From Lachnospiraceae bacterium UBA3804 (GTDB lineage: Bacteria > Bacillota > Clostridia > Lachnospirales > Lachnospiraceae), in the NCBI GenBank assembly GCA_002368665.1, contig DFEK01000012.1, positions 1 through 64,000 on the forward strand: a stretch of 64,000 nt of DNA, written 5' to 3'. Shown here piece by piece: positions 41,353 to 49,634 of the stretch; position 1 is the stretch's first letter; each line of letters starts with the position of its first letter. The notes beneath the pieces are model-generated. The model searched no databases. It saw nothing but the letters and a program-made list of their open reading frames with translations, and had not been told where the DNA came from. Made by a program: the position numbers and the translations under genes.

Positions 41353-42612
41353 TAAAATATATGTACTGTTTTTTACATGATAGGTGGTAATCGTTATTCG
41401 GGTCGGTTTGTCCGGGATCAACGCCTGAATCTCGTTTACGATTTCGGCGGAATCCAGAATGGTTTCGGGTATAAAATAGGAAACATGCGATTCTCCGGAT
41501 GTATAACATTCTTCCAGGAAAGAGGCGATTTCCGCTTTGGCCAAAGCCGGATCGTTGTTGCAACCGGTCAGTTCAAATAAATCGCAGAAATAATAATATT
41601 TGTGATCGGTATCCCTGGATATGGGAATCAGTTCGTTGTCCTTCGGGATGGAGTGAGTTGATAACAGAATGTCTTTGCCTGCATTAAAATAGATGTAGGC
41701 GGGGTAGCCGCTTCCGTCCGTGAAAAACGTCGTATCGTCATACGTGATATCCATGGAATACCAGATGTCGTCAATTTGAATAATATTCCAAACGTGGAGG
41801 CTGCCTTCGGCACTTCCGCTTTGTTTATCCACGGTCAGTCCGGCCATCCGTGCCAGCATATCGAAGCAGTCCGCATAGCCCTGGCAGTTCGCATATCCGT
41901 CCAGTAAAAGTCCGACGGCCGTGCAGTGCCTCGGTATCATGTCGTCGCTCGCCGGATTGGTATAGAGAGTGGACTCACAGATATAGTCGTGAATCAGTTT
42001 TTCCTTCTTTAAAACGTTCGGCTCCGGATTGACATGGTTTTCCACAAAGTCCAATGCCGTATAATAGGTGATCGTTTCTTCTTCATTTAACGAAGAAAGA
42101 TCGCCGGAAAGATAGGCATCCGCAATTCGTGCGCCGGGATAGTAGTATAAATATACGGTCCAGAATTCACGGTTGTTCTCCATCACGACCGAAGACGTGG
42201 AAACATAAGGGAGTGAGAAACGGTAAAGGAGCAGATCGTTATCGATTGTAAAACCGTCTTCGGCGTAAAATTCAAATTCCGTACTTCTTCCTGCCAGCTC
42301 ATAGTTTACCAGGACATTGAATTCCCTGTCATTATGGATCACGGGGATTTCATTGTCATATGTCAGGGAGTGGACATCCAGCGGTTCCTCGTAACCGGAC
42401 TGAGACTGTGAAGGCGGTGCATGATTCGGAATGGGAGCGGAGGCCGGTTCGGATTCCGGCTCCGAAGTCAGGCCGGTCCAGGTAAGATCCGGAATCAAAA
42501 TTCGTTCGAGCACTTCGGTACAGCCGGCTCCGGACACAGCAAAACAAAGGATGGTCACAAGGGCAATCCCGAGTTTTGTTATTCGCCTGATCTTTTTCTT
42601 TCGCATCTTCAT
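41338..42612 (-). CDS. transglutaminase-like lipoprotein
   Basis: A 424-residue secreted lipoprotein. A basic start (MKMRKKKIRRITK) and hydrophobic stretch end in the lipobox SGAGC, where Cys is lipidated. A Pro/Ser/Glu-rich linker (about 50-80) follows. The transglutaminase-like core is about 215-330, with Cys in YANCQGYADC, His in LHVWNIIQIDDIWY and Asp in SMDITYDDTTF. The core may cleave or cross-link peptides at the cell surface. The ATG at 42612 was chosen because the signal sequence starts there. A TATACT lies seven bases upstream, so the message may be leaderless. The ORF extends upstream to 42699 without signal-peptide character. Confidence 0.85.
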   Translation of the reverse strand: MKMRKKKIRRITKLGIALVTILCFAVSGAGCTEVLERILIPDLTWTGLTSEPESEPASAPIPNHAPPSQSQSGYEEPLDVHSLTYDNEIPVIHNDREFNVLVNYELAGRSTEFEFYAEDGFTIDNDLLLYRFSLPYVSTSSVVMENNREFWTVYLYYYPGARIADAYLSGDLSSLNEEETITYYTALDFVENHVNPEPNVLKKEKLIHDYICESTLYTNPASDDMIPRHCTAVGLLLDGYANCQGYADCFDMLARMAGLTVDKQSGSAEGSLHVWNIIQIDDIWYSMDITYDDTTFFTDGSGYPAYIYFNAGKDILLSTHSIPKDNELIPISRDTDHKYYYFCDLFELTGCNNDPALAKAEIASFLEECYTSGESHVSYFIPETILDSAEIVNEIQALIPDKPTRITITTYHVKNSTYILGEPH

Positions 42613-42645
42613 AAACAATAGTATAACAGAAAACGAAAAAAGATG

Positions 42646-42674
42646 TTTACAAACATATGTTCGTATTATATAAT
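42646..42674 (+). promoter_or_regulatory. promoter of a candidate small RNA
   Basis: TTTACA (42646-42651), 17 bases, TATAAT (42669-42674). It drives rightward and overlaps the divergent lipoprotein promoter. Confidence 0.7.
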
Positions 42675-42680
42675 AAACGT

Positions 42681-42738
42681 AGCAGCATAGATTTCCCAAA
42701 GATAAAACGCGGAATCGGAACGGATTCTGCGTTTTTTC
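42681..42738 (+). ncRNA. candidate ~60-base RNA ended by an intrinsic terminator
   Basis: From the predicted start near 42681 the sequence runs directly into AAACGCGGAATC paired with GATTCTGCGTTT around GGAACG (12 bp, one G-T), then TTTTTT. No start codon with ribosome site fits. It could be a free small RNA or the attenuated leader of the next gene, but that gene has its own promoter after the terminator. Confidence 0.45.
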
Positions 42739-42767
42739 TTGTATTGGTGCAGGGGATTTGATATAGT
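42739..42767 (+). promoter_or_regulatory. promoter of the two-TM protein gene
   Basis: TTGTAT (42739-42744), 17 bases, TATAGT (42762-42767). Confidence 0.6.
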
Positions 42768-42800
42768 GGTAGCGTGTGAAAACAGAAAGGGGATTTGATT

Positions 42801-43586
42801 ATGTTTCGTTTTTTTTCCAAGACAAGAGGAATGGTACTTGGCATCGGTTTTCTGGGAATCGGACTGGCCGTTGCTGTCTACGGAATGATCTTAACCATTA
42901 ATTTAAGAAAGCCCGCAGTGGATCTGAATAAAGTATCCTGGACGACCCTGAAAGCAAATCAGCATGTAACCATCGATCTGGACTTCGTTATGGACGAATA
43001 TATGGTTTACGGGGAGAAGGACAAAAATCATGAGGTTAAAAATGTAACTTCCAGGTTCTACACCGTACCCGAAATTACGGCGGATGAAAACGGCGGATTA
43101 AACATGACACATTTCATGGGTGTAGCGGTTCCTGCCAAGGAAGCTGCAACTTATGAGAGAATTGCCGATAAAAGCTATGCCTGGTGGACGGATACAACCG
43201 GAACCGTGGCCTGGGATCCCGAATCGGTTTATATCGACGGCTATCTTCGTAAGATGTCGTCCGATGACAAGAAGTACATGCGCGAATATCTGTATGATAT
43301 CGGATATTCCAGCGAGGAAGTGGATGAAATGCTCGTTCCGTATGTAATTATGAACAATGCTTCCTCCATGGTCGGCCTTGTGGCAGCAGGTCTTGTAATG
43401 GCAGCACTCGGCGCAGCCTTCCTGATCATTGCAATCATCCGGATCAAGAAGGACAGAGACCTTATGAATGCCACGGTAAATCGTACTTCTTTTAATAATT
43501 ATTACCAGGGCAATAACAACTTTACGGATTATAACAACTATCAGGGTAATAACAATAGTTTTCAGGATAATAATTTCCGGGGATAA
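42801..43586 (+). CDS. two-TM membrane protein with Asn-rich tail
   Basis: A 261-residue protein. Membrane helices lie at about 10-33 and 190-215 around an outer domain of about 155 residues containing YERIADKSYAWWTDTTG. The last 40 residues are a low-complexity Asn/Tyr/Gln run (NNYYQGNNN, NYQGNNN). I recognise no family; related Lachnospiraceae proteins are annotated only as hypothetical. GAAAGGGG lies before the ATG. Confidence 0.75.
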   Translation: MFRFFSKTRGMVLGIGFLGIGLAVAVYGMILTINLRKPAVDLNKVSWTTLKANQHVTIDLDFVMDEYMVYGEKDKNHEVKNVTSRFYTVPEITADENGGLNMTHFMGVAVPAKEAATYERIADKSYAWWTDTTGTVAWDPESVYIDGYLRKMSSDDKKYMREYLYDIGYSSEEVDEMLVPYVIMNNASSMVGLVAAGLVMAALGAAFLIIAIIRIKKDRDLMNATVNRTSFNNYYQGNNNFTDYNNYQGNNNSFQDNNFRG

Positions 43587-43599
43587 TCTGAAAAAAGAA

Positions 43600-43628
43600 T
43601 TGACAAGATTTTCAAAACCGATTATTAT
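43600..43628 (+). promoter_or_regulatory. promoter of the T-box operon
   Basis: TTGACA (43600-43605), 17 bases, TATTAT (43623-43628). Confidence 0.88.
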
Positions 43629-43634
43629 GGTTTC

Positions 43635-43903
43635 AATCGCAAAAAATAAATGCATTGAAGGAATTATGCGTCATTTGGATGTTCCAGAGAGCCGGCGGAA
43701 GGTGCGAGCCGGTACGGAAGAATGAAGGCAGTCTCACTCCCGAGCAGAGTTCCCGAACATTCAGTAAGGAACTACGGAAGCCCCGTTATCATGGCAGCAG
43801 ATATGTTGGTATCTGACAGAGTGGTTGCAAGTGCAACAAGTCGGGTGGTACCGCGGTAAAAGAATTTTATCGCCCCGAAAGTCGAAAGGCTTTCGGGGCT
43901 TTT
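43635..43903 (+). promoter_or_regulatory. T-box leader, probably sensing uncharged tRNA-Leu
   Basis: The antiterminator core GGGTGGTACCGCGG (43843-43856) and the Stem I apex AGAGAGCCGG...GGTGCGAGCCGG are diagnostic. The terminator is GCCCCGAAAG/CTTTCGGGGC (43872-43899) followed by T-rich sequence. Aligning the 3' side of Stem I on other T-boxes puts CTC (43733-43735) just before ACTCCCGAGC, in the specifier loop. The bulge UGGU pairs with a tRNA ending ACCA, which fits tRNA-Leu and excludes tRNA-Gly. Uncharged tRNA-Leu should permit read-through into the LeuA-like operon. Confidence 0.9.
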
Positions 43904-43990
43904 ATTTGTGCGTAACTACAAGCGATGCCGGATGGAGCAGCCTTGCAGACGGTGAGTTTACTCGCCGGGCTGCATGGGGTGCGAACAGAC

Positions 43991-44122
43991 GATAGCGCGA
44001 CAGCGCGACACGAAATAAACGCGAAGCGTTTATGAGTGGCATCGCGGGCAGTATCGCGCAAGAGAATAGATAGCGCGACAGCGCGACACGAAATAAACGC
44101 GAAGCGTTTATGAGTGGCATCG
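43991..44122 (+). repeat. two perfect 54-bp direct repeats
   Basis: The 54 bases at 43991-44044 recur exactly at 44069-44122, separated by 24 bases. Each contains a tandem GCGCGACA pair and the hairpin AAACGC-GAA-GCGTTT, and ends in GGCATCG. CGATGCC, its reverse complement, lies at 43923. The pair fills the gap between the T-box terminator and the LeuA-like gene. It creates an in-frame ATG (44110) that could extend the protein by 12 residues. Confidence 0.9.
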
Positions 44123-44145
44123 AAGATACAGAAAGGATAAAAAAC

Positions 44146-45558
44146 ATGAACAGAATCAGGGTTGCGGATGTAACAATCAAAGAAGCATGCAGCGCAGGCT
44201 CAGCCAATTTAAGCTTCAAGGAAAAAATGGAAGTGGCAAAACAGCTTGACCAGCTGATGGTTGATGTTATTGAAATGCCGAAGGCAAAGGAGCAGGCAGA
44301 CAGTCTGTTGATCAAATCCCTTGCACCGGTCATCAAAAACAGTATCATCAGCGTGGAAGCCGGTCTTGACCGCAGCGAGGTGGACAGCGCAGCCGCAGCA
44401 TTAGCCAATGCGGCCAAGAAGAGAATCAGCATCAGCGTTCCGACCTCTCCCGTTCAGATGGAATACATCTGTGGAATGAAAGCAAAGAAGATAATGGAAC
44501 TGGTTCCCGGCATCATCTCCTACGCAAAGAGTTTGTGTGACGACGTGGAATTTTCCTGCCAGGATGCGACCAGAAGCGAAACGGATTTTCTGGTACAGAT
44601 TATTACCGCAGCCATCGGTGCAGGTGCAACCACCATCAATTTAAGGGATACCGCAGGTGTTATGCTTCCCGAGGAATTCGATGAACTGATTGACAAACTG
44701 AATGCCGATATTTCGCAGTTAAAAGAGATTCCCGTATCCGTTACCTGTTCCGACAGCCTGAATATGGCTACAGCCAATACGGTTACCTGCATCAGAAGCG
44801 GAGCAAGAGAAATCAAAACGACTTTGATCGGCAAGGCTGCACCGGGACTTGAGGCGGTTGTAAACATGTTCTCCGAAAGAGGCGATTCCCTGGATATGGC
44901 AATCGCACAGAAGCGTCCCGAAGTGGAGAAAACCCTTCGCAAACTTTCCTGGATGGCAGGCAGCAAGAGCGGGGCTACGACATTTTTCGCCGATGAGGAA
45001 GCTCCGAAGAAAGAGGAACTTGACCTTGATGAGAATGCGGACATTTCCAAAGTTATCCGTACGGTAAAGAAACTCGGCTATGATCTTTCAGACGATGACA
45101 ATGCGAAAGTATATAAAGAGTTCAAGAGAGTTTCCGAGAAAAAGAAAGTCGGAATCAAGGAGATGGAAGCAATTATCGCCACCGCTTCCCTTCAGGTAGC
45201 TCCGACCTACCAGCTGGTGGATTTTGTGATCAACAGCGGAAACATCATCACTCCGACCGCGCAGGTTACTTTGGAGAAAGATGATAAGAAGTTAAAAGGA
45301 TTAAGTTCCGGAGACGGTCCGATTGAAGCTGCATTCCTTGCTGTGGAAATGATCGTCGGCGTACATTATGAACTGGACGATTTCCAGATTCAGGCCGTAA
45401 CCGAAGGAAGCGAGGCAGTCGGAAACGCACTTGTAAAACTTCGCTATAACGGAAAGCTTTATTCCGGAAGCGGTATTTCCACCGACATTATCGGCGCAAG
45501 TATCCGTGCATATATTAACGCGATCAACAAGATTGTATTTGACAGCAAAGAAGAGTAG
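44146..45558 (+). CDS. LeuA-family paralogue lacking the metal site
   Basis: A 470-residue relative of 2-isopropylmalate synthase. The TIM-barrel region (1 to about 280) aligns with LeuA but key motifs differ. The DTTLRDG motif reads DVTIKEA, so the catalytic Arg-Asp pair is Lys-Glu. The metal HxHN motif reads VTCSDSLN, with both His lost, and GxGERAGN reads GKAAPGLE. FSCQDATRSETDFL and INLRDTAGVMLPEEF are still recognisable. The C-terminal LeuA_dimer domain (about 355-465) is well preserved: SGDGPIEAAFLAVEMIVG, VTEGSEAVGNALV and GISTDIIGASIRAYINA, the leucine-binding fold. It probably lacks normal Claisen condensation activity and may sense leucine or act differently. The ATG at 44146 follows GAAAGGA. 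Confidence 0.85.
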   Translation: MNRIRVADVTIKEACSAGSANLSFKEKMEVAKQLDQLMVDVIEMPKAKEQADSLLIKSLAPVIKNSIISVEAGLDRSEVDSAAAALANAAKKRISISVPTSPVQMEYICGMKAKKIMELVPGIISYAKSLCDDVEFSCQDATRSETDFLVQIITAAIGAGATTINLRDTAGVMLPEEFDELIDKLNADISQLKEIPVSVTCSDSLNMATANTVTCIRSGAREIKTTLIGKAAPGLEAVVNMFSERGDSLDMAIAQKRPEVEKTLRKLSWMAGSKSGATTFFADEEAPKKEELDLDENADISKVIRTVKKLGYDLSDDDNAKVYKEFKRVSEKKKVGIKEMEAIIATASLQVAPTYQLVDFVINSGNIITPTAQVTLEKDDKKLKGLSSGDGPIEAAFLAVEMIVGVHYELDDFQIQAVTEGSEAVGNALVKLRYNGKLYSGSGISTDIIGASIRAYINAINKIVFDSKEE

Positions 45559-45583
45559 GAAGTATTAGGACAAGGAGACAACG

Positions 45584-48103
45584 ATGAAATTATCATACAG
45601 TACAAACGGATGGGATGATTTTGACTGGACCGATTTCTATGCCACTGCCAAAGACTTACAGTTCGCCGGTGTGGAAATCCATGACATCAAAAGAGAAGTT
45701 TTTTCCGGAAAGAACCGCCCGTTCAGTAACGAAAACATTCTGGAAACGGCAAGAAAGATCTTTCAGATGCAGCTTTCCATTCCCTGCCTCGATACAACCT
45801 GCGATGTGGCAGATCCCGAAAGAATAGAGCAGAACGTAGAAGAGATTAAAGAGTATATCCGTATTGCGAAGATTTTAAACTGTCCCGCCATCCGTCTTCG
45901 TGCGGGAAAGAGCATTAAGGATACCGAGGTAAATGACGAGCCCGTTATCGAATGCATCAACCAGACCTATCGCGAAGCGGATAATAACGGAGTATCCCTC
46001 CTTCTTGAGACGATCGGACCGTACGCAAATACCGAGAGACTTCGCAATGTATTAAATGTTTTTGCAAGAGACAATGTGGCTGCGCTTTGGGATATTCATC
46101 ATACCGTACGTCACGGAGGTGAGGCGCCGGAGCAGAGTATCCAGAACCTGGGTGCCTATGTAAAGCATGTTCACATCAAGGATTCCACCGAGGACGGATA
46201 TCGTCTGATGGGCGAAGGAAATCTTCCGATCGGGGATCTGGTTCTTGCTCTTCGCAGTATCAATTACGACGGATTTATTTCCTTTGAGTGGATCCCTTCC
46301 TGGTATGAGCAGCTTTCCGACCCGGGAATCGTATTCCCTCACTTCGTAAACTACATGAGCCAGTATGAGCGTAAGACCGTAACGGCGGATCATGGTCTTT
46401 ATTCCAACAAGGCCGGTACCGGTAAGTTTATCTGGAAAAAGGAAGAGATCATCGACAAGACCTTCCCTCAGGTACTCGACCGCATGGTGGAAGAATTCCC
46501 CGACCAGTATGCGTTCCGTTATACGACGCTTGATTATACGAGAACCTATAAGGAATTCAGGGATGATGTGGACGAGTTTGCCCGTTCCCTGATTGCACTC
46601 GGTGTTAAGCAGGGCACCCATGTGGCTATCTGGGCAACCAATGTACCGCAGTGGTATATCTCTTTCTGGGCATGCTGCCGGATCGGTGCGGTTTTGGTTA
46701 CCATGAATACCGCATACAAAATTCACGAGGCCGAGTATCTGCTTCGTAACTCCGATACGCATACCCTGATCATGATTGACGGTTACAGGGATTCCCACTA
46801 CAACGAGATCATGGCGGAACTCTGCCCCGAGCTGGAAGGCAATACGCCCGGCAAGGCACTTCACTGCAAGAGACTTCCGTTCCTCCGTCATATTATCAAT
46901 GTAAGCTCCCGTCAGCAGGGCTGCTTAACCTGGGAGGATGCACTGGATCTTGCAAAGACCGTTCCCATCGAGGAAGTCTACAGAAGATCTTCACTCGTGG
47001 ATAAGCACGATGTCTGCAACATGCAGTATACATCCGGTACAACGGGCTTCCCGAAGGGTGTTATGCTGACCCATTATAATGTAGTAAATAACGGAAAATG
47101 CATCGGCGACCGTATGGACCTTTCCACGGCGGACCGTATGATGATCCAGGTACCCATGTTCCACTGCTTCGGTATGGTTCTTGCCATGACCGCATCCATG
47201 ACGCATGGTGTTACCATTTCTCCGATTCCTTACTTCTCAACGAAGCCGGCTCTGGCCTGCATCAACCGTGAGAAGATTACCTGCTTCCACGGCGTACCGA
47301 CCATGTTCATCGCAATGCTGGAGCATGAAGATTTCGAGAAGACGGATTTCTCCTATATGAGAACCGGTATTATGGCAGGTTCTCCGTGCCCCATTTCGGT
47401 CATGAAGGACGTTGTCGAGAAAATGCATATGACGGAGATCACCATCGTTTACGGACAAACCGAAGCATCCCCGGGATGTACGATGTCCAGTACCGAGGAT
47501 TCCATTGACGTACGTGTAAATACCGTAGGCGGACCTTTGCCCGGTGTAGAATGCAAGGTTGTGGATCCCGAGACCGGTGAGGAAGTTCCCGACGGCGTAA
47601 ACGGTGAATTTGTGGCCAGAGGCTACAATATTATGAAGGGCTATTATAAAATGCCCGTTGCCACGGCACAGGCCATCGACAAGGATGGCTGGCTGCATAC
47701 GGGAGATCTGGCATGCAGAACCCCGGAAGGCAATTTTAAGATCACGGGACGACTGAAGGATATGATCATCCGTGGCGGCGAGAATATTTACCCCAAGGAA
47801 ATCGAAGAGTTTATTTATACTTACGATAAAGTGAAGGATGTTCAGGTCATCGGTGTGCCCGATGAACAGCTCGGCGAGGAAATCTGCGCTTGCGTTGTGC
47901 CGAAGGAAGGTGTTACCATTACGGAAGAGGAGATTAAGGATTATGTCCGCTCCCATATGGCAAAACATAAAGTTCCGAAGTATGTGGATATCGTGGAAGG
48001 CTTCCCGATGAACGCAGCCGGCAAAATCTTAAAATACAAGATGCGCGAGGATGCGGTTAAGAAGTACGGATTGGCGAAGGCTGACAGCATTGAGACAGCA
48101 TAA
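45584..48103 (+). CDS. fusion of IolE-like TIM barrel and acyl-CoA synthetase
   Basis: An 839-residue single frame. Residues 1 to about 270 are an AP-endonuclease-2/IolE-like TIM barrel with its metal ligands in order: LLLETIG (Glu), ALWDIHHT (Asp, His), VKHVHIKDS (His) and FISFEWIP (Glu). Such barrels isomerise, epimerise or dehydrate sugars and keto acids. Residues about 295-835 are a full acyl-CoA synthetase: MQYTSGTTGFPKGVMLTHYN near 480, VYGQTEASPG, WLHTGDLACR, GRLKDMIIRGGENIYPKEIE and the final Lys region AAGKILKYKMRE. It should activate a carboxylic acid with ATP and CoA. CAAGGAGA precedes the ATG, 25 bases after the LeuA-like gene. The acid handled is unknown. Confidence 0.9.
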   Translation: MKLSYSTNGWDDFDWTDFYATAKDLQFAGVEIHDIKREVFSGKNRPFSNENILETARKIFQMQLSIPCLDTTCDVADPERIEQNVEEIKEYIRIAKILNCPAIRLRAGKSIKDTEVNDEPVIECINQTYREADNNGVSLLLETIGPYANTERLRNVLNVFARDNVAALWDIHHTVRHGGEAPEQSIQNLGAYVKHVHIKDSTEDGYRLMGEGNLPIGDLVLALRSINYDGFISFEWIPSWYEQLSDPGIVFPHFVNYMSQYERKTVTADHGLYSNKAGTGKFIWKKEEIIDKTFPQVLDRMVEEFPDQYAFRYTTLDYTRTYKEFRDDVDEFARSLIALGVKQGTHVAIWATNVPQWYISFWACCRIGAVLVTMNTAYKIHEAEYLLRNSDTHTLIMIDGYRDSHYNEIMAELCPELEGNTPGKALHCKRLPFLRHIINVSSRQQGCLTWEDALDLAKTVPIEEVYRRSSLVDKHDVCNMQYTSGTTGFPKGVMLTHYNVVNNGKCIGDRMDLSTADRMMIQVPMFHCFGMVLAMTASMTHGVTISPIPYFSTKPALACINREKITCFHGVPTMFIAMLEHEDFEKTDFSYMRTGIMAGSPCPISVMKDVVEKMHMTEITIVYGQTEASPGCTMSSTEDSIDVRVNTVGGPLPGVECKVVDPETGEEVPDGVNGEFVARGYNIMKGYYKMPVATAQAIDKDGWLHTGDLACRTPEGNFKITGRLKDMIIRGGENIYPKEIEEFIYTYDKVKDVQVIGVPDEQLGEEICACVVPKEGVTITEEEIKDYVRSHMAKHKVPKYVDIVEGFPMNAAGKILKYKMREDAVKKYGLAKADSIETA

Positions 48104-48105
48104 TG

Positions 48106-48141
48106 GTTCGACAGTTGCCGCCACCCCGTCAACTGTTCGAG
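48106..48141. other. hairpin between the fusion gene and cca
   Basis: TTCGACAGTTG faces CAACTGTTCGA around a C-rich loop. No T-run follows. It may lower read-through into cca. Confidence 0.45.
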
Positions 48142-48148
48142 GTAAATT

Positions 48149-49483
48149 ATGAGAACCATTCAGCTACCTGTAGATGTAAAATTAATAATCAATAAGCTTC
48201 AAGAGGCAGGATTTGAGGCGTTCGCCGTGGGCGGATGCGTCAGAGACTGCCTTCTTGGCATGGCTCCGAAGGATTGGGATATCACCACGTCCGCGAAGCC
48301 GGAAGAGGTGAAGGCGGTCTTCGGACATACCATCGATACCGGAATCAAGCACGGAACGGTTACCGTGATGCGCTCCGGCACAGGATACGAGATCACAACC
48401 TATCGTGTGGACGGAGAGTATGAGGACGGGCGTCATCCGAAGCAGGTTTCCTATACGGCGAGTCTGACCGAGGACCTGAAACGCAGGGATTTTACAATCA
48501 ATGCGATGGCATATAATGACGAGCGTGGGCTGGTGGACTGCTTCGGCGGAGAAGAGGATCTGAAGGCCGGGATTATCAGGGCGGTCGGAGAACCGGGGGA
48601 GCGCTTCGAAGAGGATGCGCTCAGAATGCTCCGCGCGGTCCGCTTCGCGGCAAGTCTGGATTTTGAGATCGAAGAAAAAACCAAAGAGGCCGTTAAGGCT
48701 CTTTCCGGAAATCTTTTCAAGGTGAGTGCGGAGAGAATCCAGGCGGAATTGGTTAAGACCTTAAGTAGCGCACATCCGGAGAAATTCCTTCTGGCACATG
48801 AACTCGGCCTTACGAAGGTGTTCCTGCCCGAATTTGACCGCATGATGGAAACGGCCCAGAATAACCCGAACCATCGCTACACGGTCGGAATGCATACGAT
48901 AGAGTGCTTAAAGTATATTGACGCTAACAAGGATCTGCGCCTTACGATGCTTTTCCATGATATGGGCAAACCGGGGTGCCATACGACGGATGAGGAGGGC
49001 ATTGATCATTTTCACGGCCATCCGGCGGTTTCCGCATCCATTGCGGATGAAGTTTTAAAAAGGCTCAAATTCGACAATCACACAATAGACAAGGTCTGCA
49101 GGCTTTGCAGATACCATGATCTGCGCATTGAACCGAACCGGAAGGCCATGCGAAGAGCCATGGCAAATATCGGGGAAGATCTATTCCCGGACTTCTTTGC
49201 GGTCCAGCATGCGGATGTTCTGGGACAGAGCGATTTTCACCGCAAGGAGAAGCTGGCGTGGATTGAGGAAAATAAACGGGATTATGAGCAGATCCTTCGG
49301 GATAAAGAGTGCATTTCCCTGAAAGATCTGGCTGTCTCCGGAAAGGATTTGATCGAGGCCGGAATTGCACCCGGAAAAGAGGTCGGAGAAATTCTAAACC
49401 GGATGTTAAATGAAGTTATCGAACACCCCGAAAATAACGAAAAATCGGCACTTTTTGAGTTATGTCTACCAAAAATGCCCTAA
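48149..49483 (+). CDS. cca: CCA tRNA nucleotidyltransferase with HD domain
   Basis: A 444-residue class II CCA-adding enzyme. AVGGCVRDCLLGMAPKDWDI is the nucleotidyltransferase site with its DxD acids; RRDFTINAMAYN and ALRMLRAVRFAASL follow. An HD domain, LFHDMGKPGC and FHGHPAVSASIADEVL, sits at about 270-330. It completes tRNA 3' ends, which matters here because tRNA-Pro has no encoded CCA. GAGGTAAATT lies before the ATG. Confidence 0.94.
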   Translation: MRTIQLPVDVKLIINKLQEAGFEAFAVGGCVRDCLLGMAPKDWDITTSAKPEEVKAVFGHTIDTGIKHGTVTVMRSGTGYEITTYRVDGEYEDGRHPKQVSYTASLTEDLKRRDFTINAMAYNDERGLVDCFGGEEDLKAGIIRAVGEPGERFEEDALRMLRAVRFAASLDFEIEEKTKEAVKALSGNLFKVSAERIQAELVKTLSSAHPEKFLLAHELGLTKVFLPEFDRMMETAQNNPNHRYTVGMHTIECLKYIDANKDLRLTMLFHDMGKPGCHTTDEEGIDHFHGHPAVSASIADEVLKRLKFDNHTIDKVCRLCRYHDLRIEPNRKAMRRAMANIGEDLFPDFFAVQHADVLGQSDFHRKEKLAWIEENKRDYEQILRDKECISLKDLAVSGKDLIEAGIAPGKEVGEILNRMLNEVIEHPENNEKSALFELCLPKMP

Positions 49484-49540
49484 TTTAGGGAAAAAATCGA
49501 AAAAAAGTGCCAAAAACCCCTATATTTTGTGGTATTTACC

Positions 49541-49569
49541 TTGACAAACGACCTAAAAACTACTATAAA
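49541..49569 (+). promoter_or_regulatory. hup promoter
   Basis: TTGACA (49541-49546), 17 bases, TATAAA (49564-49569). Confidence 0.9.
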
Positions 49570-49634
49570 TAGAGTATACGGTGAGTACGCCGTAGAAGCA
49601 AATACAGTTTAATTAAAAAGAGGAGGAGTTCATA

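Noticed and set aside
43726..43732. GGC as the T-box specifier (glycine)
   Set aside because: GAAGGCA looks like the glyQS pattern, but the bulge is TGGT rather than TGGA, which does not fit tRNA-Gly. GGC also pairs in the upper helix.
44110..44145. ATG at 44110 as the start of the LeuA-like gene
   Set aside because: It lies inside the direct repeat and has no ribosome site. The ATG at 44146 follows GAAAGGA and begins the family sequence.
46052..46891. 279-codon minus-strand frame within the fusion gene
   Set aside because: It covers intact TIM-barrel and AMP-binding motifs on the other strand and shows no features of its own.
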